Source of the DNA: Holophagaceae bacterium
GTDB lineage: Bacteria; Acidobacteriota; Holophagae; Holophagales; Holophagaceae
Length of the DNA: 64,000 bases
Assembly (NCBI GenBank): GCA_025361125.1
Contig: JANYBM010000140.1
Location: 46,474-110,473 of the forward strand
Direction: 5' to 3'
Each line of letters starts with the position of its first letter. Position 1 is the stretch's first letter. Made by a program: the position numbers and the translations under genes. The notes under the pieces are model-generated. The model searched no databases. It saw nothing but the letters and a program-made list of their open reading frames with translations, and was not told the DNA's origin. Shown piece after piece: positions 38,492 through 48,271 of this stretch.

Positions 38492-39384
38492 ATGCCATGA
38501 TCCCGCCTCGCACGGAACAGCCCTACCCAGGACACGAGCATCTCGATGAATATGAGCCCCGAGAACTGGTCGAGGCTTTGATCAATGACCAGGCTGCAGC
38601 AGCCACGGCGGTACGAAATGCCTCAACGCAGATCGCCCTTGCGGTGGCGGGAGCCGTCCCGCGCCTCGAAGCCGGAGGCCGGATCATTTACGTGGGCGCC
38701 GGGACGTCCGGACGATTAGGCCTGCTTGATAGCGTGGAGTTGAATCCGACCTTTTCCTGGCCACGGGGCCGTTCCATCGCGCTCCTGGCCGGAGGTCTCC
38801 CCGCCATCCACGAGGCCGTCGAAGGTGCTGAGGACGACTATGAACGGGGCGTCCGGGACCTTTCCGAGCTCCGCCCTGAAGCCCACGATGTGGTGGTCCT
38901 GCTCGCAGCATCAGGTGCCACGCCCTTCACCCTTGGCGCGCTGATGGCGGCGCGGGCCGCCGGTGCTTTCACCATCGGAATCGCCAATAATCCTGGCTCT
39001 CCCCTCGCGGAAGGCGCTGATGTGGGCATTGTTCTCGACACCGGCCCGGAGGTCGTTTCAGGAAGCACGCGACTGAAGGCCGGGACCGCGCAAAAAATCA
39101 CGCTGAACACCTTCTCCACGGCCGTGATGGTGCGGCTCAACAAGGTGTTCGGAAACCTCATGGTTGATGTTCGCCCCACCAATGCAAAGCTGGTGCGTCG
39201 CGCGATTCGTATCATTGCCTTGGCCGCTGGTACTGACGAGGCGCGAGCGCGAGAGGCTTTCGAAGTCTGCGGCTCCCAGGTCAAGCCAGCGATTGTCTCT
39301 ATCCTAAAACGCGTTGGGCCCGAACAAGCACAAGAGCTGCTCAGCAAGGCCCAAGGCAGCGTGCGCGCGGCCCTCCGCGCATGA
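38488..39384 (+). CDS. murQ: N-acetylmuramic acid 6-phosphate etherase
   Basis: GRIIYVGAGTSGRLGLLDSVELNPTFSWP, AEDDYERG, GSTRLKAGTAQKITLNTFSTAVMV, LMVDVRPTNAKL. Confidence 0.95.
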   Translation: MNAMIPPRTEQPYPGHEHLDEYEPRELVEALINDQAAAATAVRNASTQIALAVAGAVPRLEAGGRIIYVGAGTSGRLGLLDSVELNPTFSWPRGRSIALLAGGLPAIHEAVEGAEDDYERGVRDLSELRPEAHDVVVLLAASGATPFTLGALMAARAAGAFTIGIANNPGSPLAEGADVGIVLDTGPEVVSGSTRLKAGTAQKITLNTFSTAVMVRLNKVFGNLMVDVRPTNAKLVRRAIRIIALAAGTDEARAREAFEVCGSQVKPAIVSILKRVGPEQAQELLSKAQGSVRAALRA

Positions 39385-40676
39385 GCGCTCCAGCGCACAC
39401 CGCAGCTAGACCCTCGACTCCTTTAGCCTGGGTGCCCTCGCTGTACTTCGGCCAGGGACTGCCCTATGTGGCGGTAATGCTCTTGTCGGTAGTCTTCTAC
39501 AAGAACCTCGGCGTAGCCAACACCGATATCGCCCTATACACGAGTTGGCTTTATTTGCCCTGGGTGGTAAAGCCTCTCTGGGCGCCGGTGGTGGAACTCC
39601 TGGGCACCAAGCGAACCTGGGTTGTCCTCCTTCAGGGTGCGGTGGGCCTTGCCTTCGCACTGCTGGCCTGCGTGATTCCAGCATCGTCTTTTTTCATCCT
39701 CACGCTTGCGATGTTTTGGCTCATGGCCTTTGCATCAGCCACCCATGACATCGCCGCGGACGGTTTCTACCTGTTGGCGCTTCCTGAAAAACAGCAAGCC
39801 GCCTATGTGGGCCTTCGGAGTGCCTTCTATCGCGTAGCCATGATCGCGGGCCAGGGTGGGCTGGTCTTCATGGCTGGGAGACTGACCCAGCGGACCGGGG
39901 ATCCCCGAGGTGCGTGGATGGCTGTATTCATGACGCTGGCGTTGCTATTCCTGGGCCTCTTTCTGTGGCATCGCCGGGTGCTGCCACGTCCAGCATCGGA
40001 CGGCCCCCTCGCCCACGATGGGAAGTCCGGATTATTCACAGGCTTTCTGGCCACCTTTCAGAGTTTCTTCGCCCGCAGGGATATCGCGCTGGTTTTAGGT
40101 TTCCTATTGACCTTCCGCCTGGGAGAGGCCCAGGCGATCAAGCTGGTGACCCCCTTCCTGCTGGATCCGGGTTCCAAAGGCGGTCTCGGGTTGACCACCG
40201 CGCAGGTGGGACTTGCCTATGGGACGATCGGCGTACTTTCCCTCACAGCCGGTGGGCTCTTGGGGGGGGTCGTCATTTCACGCATGGGCCTGAAGCGGTG
40301 GTTGTGGCCCATGACCCTGGCCGTGCATCTCCCCAACCTGGCTTTCGTGTATCTGGCTGCGTTCCGGCCCAGTGGCCTCGCCACCGTAGCCACGGCCATC
40401 GCCCTCGAGCAGTTCGGCTACGGCTTCGGCTTCACTGCCTACATCATGTTCATCGTCATGATCGCGAACGGTCCCCACAAGACCGCGCACTACGCCATCG
40501 GAACCGGCTTCATGGCGCTGGGGATGATGTTCCCAGGCATGGCGAGCGGCTGGATTCAGGAGCGATTGGGGTACCTGCATTTCTTCATTTGGGTTTGCTG
40601 CGCGACGCTACCCTCGATCATCCTTACCGCTTTTCTGCGCATTGACCCCGCCTTCGGCCGGAGGGAAGCGCCATGA
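39381..40676 (+). CDS. AmpG-like MFS transporter (muropeptide/amino-sugar import)
   Basis: 12-TM MFS; LPWVVKPLWAPVVE and ATHDIAADGFYL are AmpG-type motifs; translationally coupled to murQ. Confidence 0.8.
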   Translation: MSAPAHTAARPSTPLAWVPSLYFGQGLPYVAVMLLSVVFYKNLGVANTDIALYTSWLYLPWVVKPLWAPVVELLGTKRTWVVLLQGAVGLAFALLACVIPASSFFILTLAMFWLMAFASATHDIAADGFYLLALPEKQQAAYVGLRSAFYRVAMIAGQGGLVFMAGRLTQRTGDPRGAWMAVFMTLALLFLGLFLWHRRVLPRPASDGPLAHDGKSGLFTGFLATFQSFFARRDIALVLGFLLTFRLGEAQAIKLVTPFLLDPGSKGGLGLTTAQVGLAYGTIGVLSLTAGGLLGGVVISRMGLKRWLWPMTLAVHLPNLAFVYLAAFRPSGLATVATAIALEQFGYGFGFTAYIMFIVMIANGPHKTAHYAIGTGFMALGMMFPGMASGWIQERLGYLHFFIWVCCATLPSIILTAFLRIDPAFGRREAP

Positions 40677-41818
40677 CCAGCTCCCAGCGGCTTGCCTCTC
40701 TTGATGCTTTCCGGGGCTTCGCCATCGCAAGCATGGTCCTGGTCAACAATCCTGGCAGTTGGAAGTACGTCTACGGGCCGCTCGCGCATTCCGAGTGGAA
40801 TGGCTGCACCTTCACGGATCTGGTTTTTCCTTTCTTCCTCTTCGCCGCCGGACTCTCCATGACGATCTCGCTGGGGAGGAAAGCACACGAAAGAAGCGAC
40901 CGCCTCGCGATACTGCGCAGCATCGCACGCCGGGCTTTGATCATCTTTTTCATCGGTGTAGCGCTTAATTTCATTCCATCCTTCCAATTGGCTTCCTTGC
41001 GCATTCCCGGGGTTCTTCAGCGCATCGCGCTCACCATCATCCTTGCGGCCCCCATCGTCCTATGGGGAAAGTGGCGGGCTGCCCTCGCCGCGATCGTGGG
41101 GCTGTTCGGCTTGTATCTCTTGTTGATGTTCCTGATGCCTGTTCCAGGGGCTGACGGCATCGTGGCAGCGGGCCGACTGGAACCAGGAAATGACTTCGGC
41201 GCGTGGCTGGATCGCCTGGTTCTGGGGGGCCACCTGTGGGCGAGTTCGCGGACGTGGGATCCCGAGGGCATCGTCGGCACCTTGCCCGCGACCGCCAGCC
41301 TGCTTTTTGGTGTCCTTGGGGGGCAATACCTTGCCTCACCCATCCGCCGGGTCCGAAAGTCCCTGGGTCTGCTCATCGCTGGCGGGCTCTTCCTTGGGCT
41401 GGGGGCGGGTATGGGCACGGTCCTGATTCCGATCAACAAAAGTCTTTGGACACCCTCGTATGCCCTTTTTACCGCCGGATGGTCCCTCATCTTCCTTGCG
41501 GCCTTCCATGCGGCGCTGGATGAAGCTCAGCCCGCCTTCCTTAATTGGGCCCGTAGGATCTGCCTCCCACTCACTATTTACGGAATGAACGCGCTCTTTC
41601 TTTTCGTTTTCTCGGGAGTCGTCGCCCGGATGCTGCAGACCGTCCATGTCGGCAGTGGCGCCACCTCGACCACCCTGAAGGGGAAGCTCTTCGATGCGAT
41701 TGCAACGCTGCCACTTTCCCCGGAGAATGCTTCGCTTGTTTTTGCCGTGGCATTCAACTTGGCAATGTTCGCCGTCGCCTGGGTGATGTGGAGGAAAAAG
41801 TGGTTCGTCAAGGTCTAG
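40673..41818 (+). CDS. Heparan-alpha-glucosaminide N-acetyltransferase-like/DUF5009 (NagX-like) membrane protein
   Basis: RLASLDAFRGFAIASMVLVNNPGSW ... HSEWNGCTFTDLVFPFFLFAAGLSM ... RIPGVLQRIAL; 4-nt overlap with MFS gene. Confidence 0.8.
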   Translation: MTSSQRLASLDAFRGFAIASMVLVNNPGSWKYVYGPLAHSEWNGCTFTDLVFPFFLFAAGLSMTISLGRKAHERSDRLAILRSIARRALIIFFIGVALNFIPSFQLASLRIPGVLQRIALTIILAAPIVLWGKWRAALAAIVGLFGLYLLLMFLMPVPGADGIVAAGRLEPGNDFGAWLDRLVLGGHLWASSRTWDPEGIVGTLPATASLLFGVLGGQYLASPIRRVRKSLGLLIAGGLFLGLGAGMGTVLIPINKSLWTPSYALFTAGWSLIFLAAFHAALDEAQPAFLNWARRICLPLTIYGMNALFLFVFSGVVARMLQTVHVGSGATSTTLKGKLFDAIATLPLSPENASLVFAVAFNLAMFAVAWVMWRKKWFVKV

Positions 41819-43362
41819 GAGATCTCCGAGGCAGTACCTTTCTGGCCACCCTCGCCCTGGCGATCCTCATGGGCTGCGCGAACCATGTGCCGCCAACACC
41901 CTTTCAACCCAAAACACCCCCCGCGCCCGTGTTGGAACCACCGCCCGCGCCCCGTGAATTCCGCGCGGCGTGGGTTGCAACCGTGGCGAATATTGATTGG
42001 CCCAGTACCCGTGGAAGTTCCACTGACCTTCAGAAAGGCGATGCCCGTGACCTCATCGCCCAGGCGCGTTCCCTTGGGCTGAACGCGCTCATTCTCCAGG
42101 TCCGGCCGTCGGCCGACGCCCTATATGCATCGCAGCTCGAACCATGGTCCGAATTTCTTACCGGTGAACAGGGCAAGCCTCCCGACCCCAGCTATGATCC
42201 CCTTGCTTTCTGGATCGAGGAGGCCCATCACGCGGGCATCGAACTGCATGCCTGGTTCAATCCGTTCCGGGCTCGGCATCCCTCTGCGCGATCACCCCTC
42301 GCGGCAAACCATGTGGGAATCTCTCGTCCAGATCTGGTGAGAACGTATGGAGATCAAGTATGGCTGGACCCCGGTGAGCCTGACGCGGTGGAGCATGTGC
42401 TCGCTGTCATCCGTGATGTCGTGCGCCGCTACGATGTGGACGGAATTCATATTGACGATTATTTCTATCCCTACCCCATTGAGGATCCAACGGGCCAGCC
42501 GATTGATTTCCCTGATGAACACTCCTGGCAAGCCTTCTTGGCCGGTGGCGGCACGCTTTCACGCGCGGAATGGCGACGACGGAACGTAGACGGATTCATA
42601 GAACGCTTGTACCAGGAGGTTCATCGAGAAAAACCACTTGTGCGCGTGGGTGTGAGCCCCTTCGGGCTTGGCCGCGCCGACCGGCGACCCAACGGAGTCA
42701 CCGGCTTCAGCCAGTACGACGAGATCTATGCGGATGTGGAGCTGTGGCTCGAACAGGGCTGGCTGGACTATCTGGCGCCTCAGTTGTACTGGCCCAGGAG
42801 TTCCCCAGGGCAACCCTTCGGCACTCTCCTGGATTACTGGCACACCCAGAACCCCAAGGGCAGGCATATATGGCCGGGATTGTTCACCAGCCGAACAGGT
42901 ATGTCCGACCCCTGGCCTGCGGTGGAGATCACCAGCCAGATCCAGCTCTTGCGCACCTGCGGCGACAATAGCGGTCACGCTCATTTCAGCCTGGTCGCGT
43001 TGAAAAAAGACTATGGAGGAATCACCGAAGCGCTCGCCGGAGTTTATGGAGGCCCGGCGCTTGTGCCTGCTACGGGATGGCTTGGCGGAACGGAGCCGCC
43101 TGTGCCGCCAGCGCCCTCAGTGCAGCTTATGAGCTCACTCACTGACCCCGCCACCCTTCGCGTCGAGTTGACGACTGGAGAAGTGCCCTGGCTTCTTGCT
43201 GTCTGGGGCCGTTATGGCAACACATGGCATTTTTTCACCATTCCAGATGGAACGGGTACGCTTCCCACCCACTTTGGCGGAAGCCCCCTCGGACTCGTTT
43301 TCGTATCAGCGGTTGGCCGGACAGGTCTCGAAAGTCCGCGTGTGGCCGTGCAGCCGTTCTAG
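41788..43362 (+). CDS. GHL10 (glycoside hydrolase family 10-like, YngK/YddW-DigH type) putative lipoprotein
   Basis: Lipobox-like LAILMGC; EFRAAWVATVANIDWPS, LILQVRPSADALYAS, ELHAWFNPFR, VDGIHIDDYFYPYP motifs. Start (41788 vs 41800 GTG) uncertain. Confidence 0.85.
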   Translation: MEEKVVRQGLGDLRGSTFLATLALAILMGCANHVPPTPFQPKTPPAPVLEPPPAPREFRAAWVATVANIDWPSTRGSSTDLQKGDARDLIAQARSLGLNALILQVRPSADALYASQLEPWSEFLTGEQGKPPDPSYDPLAFWIEEAHHAGIELHAWFNPFRARHPSARSPLAANHVGISRPDLVRTYGDQVWLDPGEPDAVEHVLAVIRDVVRRYDVDGIHIDDYFYPYPIEDPTGQPIDFPDEHSWQAFLAGGGTLSRAEWRRRNVDGFIERLYQEVHREKPLVRVGVSPFGLGRADRRPNGVTGFSQYDEIYADVELWLEQGWLDYLAPQLYWPRSSPGQPFGTLLDYWHTQNPKGRHIWPGLFTSRTGMSDPWPAVEITSQIQLLRTCGDNSGHAHFSLVALKKDYGGITEALAGVYGGPALVPATGWLGGTEPPVPPAPSVQLMSSLTDPATLRVELTTGEVPWLLAVWGRYGNTWHFFTIPDGTGTLPTHFGGSPLGLVFVSAVGRTGLESPRVAVQPF

Positions 43363-43481
43363 CCAAAATCACTTTCTCATTGCTATGGCACATCGGCAGA
43401 GGGAGCCGTCACGAACCAACCAGAAAAGCCTTGGTTATTTCGTAACGGTTCCTGAGGACGCGCAATAATGAATATTGTGGA

Positions 43482-44453
43482 GTGGGGATGCAGCAGGATT
43501 TTCCAGAGCAGAATGCCCTACTTGCGCTTGGCATTGACGCTGGAGGCACTGAAACCCGGTGGGCACTGATAGGTCCCTCTACAGAGATAATCGCGGAAGG
43601 CCATGTGGAAGGATTCAGCGCGCTCGAACTTCAAGGTCCTGGCCGCGCCCACGTCGCCGCCATCCTGGAAGACTTGGCGCGCGCAGTCCAGGCGATGGGG
43701 CAGCCAGCCCGCGTACATGCAGGTCTGACGGGCTTCGGGGAGGCCAGCGCGGATCTCGCCGAACTGATCACTAGGCCATTGGGACTATCCGTTGCTGCCA
43801 TTACGCTGGGCAGCGATATTGAGACGGCGTACCTCGATCTCTTCACTCCAGGCCAAGGCTACCTGGTTTACGCAGGCACCGGGTCGGTCGCCGCGTTTAT
43901 TGAAGAGGGCGGAATTCTGCACCGTGCCGGCGGCCGCGGCGGCCTTATTGATGACGGCGGCGGCGGTTACTGGATCGCGCGCGAAGCGTTGCGCCACATC
44001 TGGCGCGCCGAGGATGAGCGGCCCGGAAGCTGGCACGATTCAGCCATGGCCCAAGAGCTTTTCGCGCTCGTTGGTGGAACCGATTGGGCGCATACGCGGC
44101 AGCACGTTTACTCCGGAACTCGCGGCGATATGGGCCGGCTCGCGCTTGCGGTGGCGCGCGCGGCGGATCGCGACCCGGCCGCCAAGGGCATCTTGCGCGC
44201 GGCGGGCAACGAACTTGCACGCCTTGCCCTGGCGATGATTGGCCGCTATGGCCCGCGTCCCGTGGCATTGAGCGGTCGCGCCGCCACCTTGCATCCGCTC
44301 ATTGCCGAAACGATGCGTGCAGAGTTGCCAGCAAGTGTTCCCTGTGCGCTGCGTCCATGCCATGGCCACCACGCCGCCGCACGCCTTGCTCTACACGCGT
44401 TGTGCGCCACCGGCGGAGCGCCATACCCACCCACCCGTGACGGTGAACCATGA
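43482..44453 (+). CDS. BadF/BadG-family amino-sugar kinase (GlcNAc/MurNAc kinase-like)
   Basis: ALGIDAGGTETRWAL phosphate motif, VYAGTGSVAAF, GGLIDDGGGGYWIAREAL; context with murQ/nagA. Confidence 0.8.
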   Translation: MGMQQDFPEQNALLALGIDAGGTETRWALIGPSTEIIAEGHVEGFSALELQGPGRAHVAAILEDLARAVQAMGQPARVHAGLTGFGEASADLAELITRPLGLSVAAITLGSDIETAYLDLFTPGQGYLVYAGTGSVAAFIEEGGILHRAGGRGGLIDDGGGGYWIAREALRHIWRAEDERPGSWHDSAMAQELFALVGGTDWAHTRQHVYSGTRGDMGRLALAVARAADRDPAAKGILRAAGNELARLALAMIGRYGPRPVALSGRAATLHPLIAETMRAELPASVPCALRPCHGHHAAARLALHALCATGGAPYPPTRDGEP

Positions 44454-45241
44454 AACGAATCCTTGTGTGCCTCCTTCCGGTTTTGGCGGTCATCAGTTGC
44501 GCCAGGGGCCCTCACATTGATCATTCCTACCGGGCCAAGAGCCAGGACAGTCGCGCGCAGTTCCTCATTCTTCATTTCACCGGGGGCACCTGGGAGGCAT
44601 CGCTCAAGACCCTCACTCAGGACAATGTAAGTAGTCATTATCTCGTGCGCGACAATCCAGTGAAGATCTACCAACTTGTCCAAGAGAACCGGCGCGCCTA
44701 TCACGCGGGCGATAGTTCCTGGAAGGGGCAGACGTTGCTCAACGCCGCCTCCATCGGCATCGAGATCCAAAACCTGGGCGACACCAAGGGCCCCGACGGC
44801 ATCGTGTACCACGACTATCCGAAAGCGCAGATCGACGCTGTCATTGAGCTCGTCAAGGCGATCGTCGCACGCCATGAAATTCGCGCCGACCGCATTCTCG
44901 GCCACAGCGACATCGCGCCGCAGCGCAAGGTGGATCCTGGTCCAACCTTCCCATGGAAACGATTTGCGGAGGAAGGAATCATCCCCTGGCCCGATGCATC
45001 AGCGGTCGCCGCCAAGCGTGGGACTTACGAGGCCGACCTCCCCAACGTCGCTTGGTTCCAGGTAAAACTCGCCGAGCACGGCTTTGCCACACCACTGACG
45101 GGCCAACTCGATATCGCCACGAAGAACATCCTTGCAGTCTTCCAGATGAAGTACCGCCCCGCTCGTTACGACGGCATTCCCGATGCAGAGACGGCAGCGA
45201 TTCTGGAGGTCCTGACCCCGCCGAAAGTCAAAGGACCCTGA
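44450..45241 (+). CDS. N-acetylmuramoyl-L-alanine amidase (Amidase_2) with PG-binding domain, lipoprotein, AmiD-like
   Basis: Lipobox LAVISC; FLILHFTGGTWEASL, SSHYLV, ASIGIEIQNLG, ILGHSDIAPQRKVDPGPTFPW; C-terminal PGB1-like repeat. Confidence 0.9.
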   Translation: MKRILVCLLPVLAVISCARGPHIDHSYRAKSQDSRAQFLILHFTGGTWEASLKTLTQDNVSSHYLVRDNPVKIYQLVQENRRAYHAGDSSWKGQTLLNAASIGIEIQNLGDTKGPDGIVYHDYPKAQIDAVIELVKAIVARHEIRADRILGHSDIAPQRKVDPGPTFPWKRFAEEGIIPWPDASAVAAKRGTYEADLPNVAWFQVKLAEHGFATPLTGQLDIATKNILAVFQMKYRPARYDGIPDAETAAILEVLTPPKVKGP

Positions 45242-45270
45242 CCTGATGCCGTCCCGAAATTGCCACCGCC

Positions 45271-45312
45271 AAGAGCCACGAAGGGATGACTTCGGGCCCC
45301 TTCGTGACTCTT
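45271..45312. repeat. Hairpin: 15-bp inverted repeat AAGAGCCACGAAGGG / CCCTTCGTGACTCTT
   Basis: Arms 45271-45285 and 45298-45312, 14/15 complementarity, 12-nt loop; between the amidase and D-lactate dehydrogenase genes. Confidence 0.7.
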
Positions 45313-45331
45313 CGTATTTGCTTACACTTCA

Positions 45332-48193
45332 ATGTGGACGGCCTTGACCATGGTCGTATCTCTGAGGGAAGCTCTTGCCGCCATTGTTGGTGCGGATCGC
45401 GTCCTGGACCGACCCGTGGATTTGATCGCCTTCGCATCGGACGCCAGCTTCTACCGGCTCATCCCGAAGGCGGTGGTGTTCCCCAATAGCATTGACGAAG
45501 TGTGTGGACTCTTCCGGCTGAGCCATGAACGGAAGCTCCCCATGACGTTCCGCGCCGCGGGCACGAGCCTATCCGGCCAATCGGTGTCGGACGGCATCCT
45601 GGTGGAGGTGGCCCGGCATTGGCGCGGCCTCCAGGTGTTGGAAGCTGGCGCGAAGGTGAAGGTTCAGCCCGGCGTCATCGGCGCCCACGTGAACTACGCC
45701 CTCAGGGGATTTCGCGCCAAGATGGGCCCCGATCCCGCATCCATTGCCACCTGCACAATTGGTGGCATCCTCTCCAACAACTCCAGTGGCATGTGCTGTG
45801 GTGTTTCCCAGAACGCCTACCACACACTTGAATCCCTGACCTTTGTGCTGCCTTCCGGCACCGTGATCAACACGGCCGCGGCCGATGCTGACGTACGTTT
45901 CCGCGCAACCGAACCAGCCTTAGCCGAAGGCCTGCTGAAGCTGAAGGCGGACCTCTTGGCGAATCCCGCTCTGGCCGAGCGCATCCGCGCCAAGTACCGG
46001 ATGAAGAACACCTGCGGGTATTCGCTCAACGCCTTTCTCGATTTCGATCGCCCGGTAGACATCTTCCGCCACCTGCTCGTGGGCTCCGAAGGCACTTTGG
46101 CTTTCATCGCCGAGGCCGTGCTGAACTCCGTTCCCGACTTGCCTGTGAAGGTGACGGGGTTCCTGATCTTCCCGAATCTGCATGCCGCCTGCGCGGCCAT
46201 TGTGCCGTTGCGTGATGCCGGTGCCGCAGCCTTGGAACTCCTGGATCGTGCGTCCATGAAATCCGTGGAAAACCAGCCCGGCTGCCCACCCAACATCAAA
46301 ACGCTGCCGGCTGGAGCCGCGGCCATGCTGGTTGAATTTCAAGGCCAGGATGAATCCGTCCGCGCCGAGCTGGAACGAATCGCCCTCGCCTCCGCCGCAG
46401 GATTCAATCTGTTGGAGCCCGCCCGATTCACCCACGATCCCGCAGAGCAGGCCCTGATCTGGAAGCTCCGCTCTGGAACTTTCCCTTCCGTTGGCGCGGT
46501 TCGCAAGCATGGCACCACCGTGATCATCGAGGACGTGGCCTTCCCCATAAACCGCCTGGCGGATGCCGCCGTGGACCTCACGAGGCTCTTCGCCAAACAC
46601 GGCTATGACGAGGCCATCATCTTTGGCCACGCCAAGGACGGAAACCTGCACTTCGTCCTTACCCAGTCCTTTAACGACCAGGTCGCCATCAACCGCTACG
46701 CGTGCTTCATGGATGACGTGGTCGAGCTGGTGGTGAAGAAATACGACGGCGCCCTGAAGGCCGAACACGGCACCGGCCGCAATATGGCGCCCTTCGTGGA
46801 AGCGGAATGGGGACCCGAAGCCAAAGCCGTCATGGAGAAGCTGAAAGCGTTGGTGGATCCTGAGCACCTACTGAATCCGGGCGTCATCCTGAACGATGAC
46901 CCCAAGTGCCACTTGGCCAACCTCAAGCCTCTGCCCGGCGTAGAGGAGGAAGTGGACAAGTGCATCGAGTGTGGTTACTGCGAGCCCAAATGCCCCAGCC
47001 GCGAACTCACGCTCACGCCCCGCCAGCGCATCGTCGTGCGCCGCGAGATGGCCCGACTTGAAGCCAGCCGCGAGGACCCTGCCCTGCTCTCTTCTCTGCA
47101 GGAAGCCTTCCCCTACATGGCCCTGGACACCTGCGCGGTGGATGGCCTTTGCGCCATGGCCTGCCCCGTCGGCATTGACACCGGCCAACTCACCAAGCGG
47201 TTTCGCCAGGCCAACCACAGTCACCTCGCGAAGAAAATCGCCCTCCGCTTGGCGCGAAACTTCGCCACCCTGGAACGCACGCTTCGGCTCAGTCTGCGCA
47301 CCGGCCATTTCCTCCAACGGATCTTCGGCCCCAAGGTCATGCCCCTCATCACCCGCGCCATGAAGGTGTTCGGAGCCGCTCATCAGTGGAGCCCAGAGAT
47401 GCCCAAAGCCGCCGAGGCGCCACTTCCCATGACGTTATTAGAAGGCGCCCAAGCCATCTATTTCCCGGCCTGCATCTCCCGAGTGATGGGCCACCTGCCC
47501 GGTGAATCCGATGAGATCAGCCTCGCGGAGGCCATGGTGACTTTGGCGAAGCGCGCCGGAATGCCGGTCCATATCCCACACGATGTGGAGGGCATCTGCT
47601 GTGGCGTCCCTTTCAGCTCCAAAGGTTATGACGAGGCGCATCGGTTTACCGTGAACCGCACCCTCGAGAAGTTCTGGGAGTGGAGCCAGGAGGGCCGTCT
47701 GGCTATTGTGATCGACACCAGCCCTTGTACCTATGGCATGGTCAGCAGCCGAGCCTACCTGACCCCAGCCAACCAAGTGAAGTTCGACCGCCTGAAGATC
47801 CTCGACAGCATTGCTTTCGCCCATGATGTACTGCTGCCCAGGCTCCAGGTGATCCGCAAGGTGAACTCAGTCGCCCTGTTCCCGGTCTGCTCCGTCACCA
47901 AAATGAATCTGACACCGAAGCTGGAAGGCGTCGCCAACGCCTGCGCCGACCAGGTGGTGGTGCCCCGGGATGCAGGCTGCTGCGGCTTCGCGGGCGATCG
48001 TGGCTTCACCCATCCCGAGCTGACGGCTTCGGCCACCGCGCAGGAAGCGAGCGAACTGAAAGGCCAGGCCTTCGATGGCCATTACGCCAGCAGCCGCACC
48101 TGCGAAGTTGGCCTGACCCGCGCCACAGGCGAGGTCTACCGCAGCTTCCTCTACCTGCTCGAATCGGTCACGCGAGAGGAGCATGACCACTGA
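45332..48193 (+). CDS. FAD- and Fe-S-binding D-2-hydroxyacid (D-lactate) dehydrogenase fusion
   Basis: FAD_binding_4 (TFRAAGTSLSGQSVSDGILVEV), FAD-oxidase C (HGTGRNMAPFVEAEWG), 4Fe-4S CIECGYCEPKCPSR and CAVDGLCAMACPVGI, CCG domain (CCGVPFSSKG; CCGFAGDRGF). Confidence 0.9.
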   Translation: MWTALTMVVSLREALAAIVGADRVLDRPVDLIAFASDASFYRLIPKAVVFPNSIDEVCGLFRLSHERKLPMTFRAAGTSLSGQSVSDGILVEVARHWRGLQVLEAGAKVKVQPGVIGAHVNYALRGFRAKMGPDPASIATCTIGGILSNNSSGMCCGVSQNAYHTLESLTFVLPSGTVINTAAADADVRFRATEPALAEGLLKLKADLLANPALAERIRAKYRMKNTCGYSLNAFLDFDRPVDIFRHLLVGSEGTLAFIAEAVLNSVPDLPVKVTGFLIFPNLHAACAAIVPLRDAGAAALELLDRASMKSVENQPGCPPNIKTLPAGAAAMLVEFQGQDESVRAELERIALASAAGFNLLEPARFTHDPAEQALIWKLRSGTFPSVGAVRKHGTTVIIEDVAFPINRLADAAVDLTRLFAKHGYDEAIIFGHAKDGNLHFVLTQSFNDQVAINRYACFMDDVVELVVKKYDGALKAEHGTGRNMAPFVEAEWGPEAKAVMEKLKALVDPEHLLNPGVILNDDPKCHLANLKPLPGVEEEVDKCIECGYCEPKCPSRELTLTPRQRIVVRREMARLEASREDPALLSSLQEAFPYMALDTCAVDGLCAMACPVGIDTGQLTKRFRQANHSHLAKKIALRLARNFATLERTLRLSLRTGHFLQRIFGPKVMPLITRAMKVFGAAHQWSPEMPKAAEAPLPMTLLEGAQAIYFPACISRVMGHLPGESDEISLAEAMVTLAKRAGMPVHIPHDVEGICCGVPFSSKGYDEAHRFTVNRTLEKFWEWSQEGRLAIVIDTSPCTYGMVSSRAYLTPANQVKFDRLKILDSIAFAHDVLLPRLQVIRKVNSVALFPVCSVTKMNLTPKLEGVANACADQVVVPRDAGCCGFAGDRGFTHPELTASATAQEASELKGQAFDGHYASSRTCEVGLTRATGEVYRSFLYLLESVTREEHDH

Positions 48194-48220
48194 TTCGAAT
48201 GATGAATCTTTTTATGCGAA

Positions 48221-48249
48221 AAAAGGGAGCGACTGGGCCACTCCCTTTT
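48221..48249. terminator. Bidirectional rho-independent-like terminator
   Basis: Perfect 9-bp stem AAAAGGGAG/CTCCCTTTT with 11-nt loop, between convergent genes ending at 48193 (+) and 48272 (-). Confidence 0.7.
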
Positions 48250-48271
48250 GCGCAATACCATTTGCTGGGTG

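Noticed and set aside
45920-46867. 315-aa - strand ORF inside the D-lactate dehydrogenase gene
   Set aside because: The + strand frame has clear FAD and Fe-S motifs; the - strand product has none.
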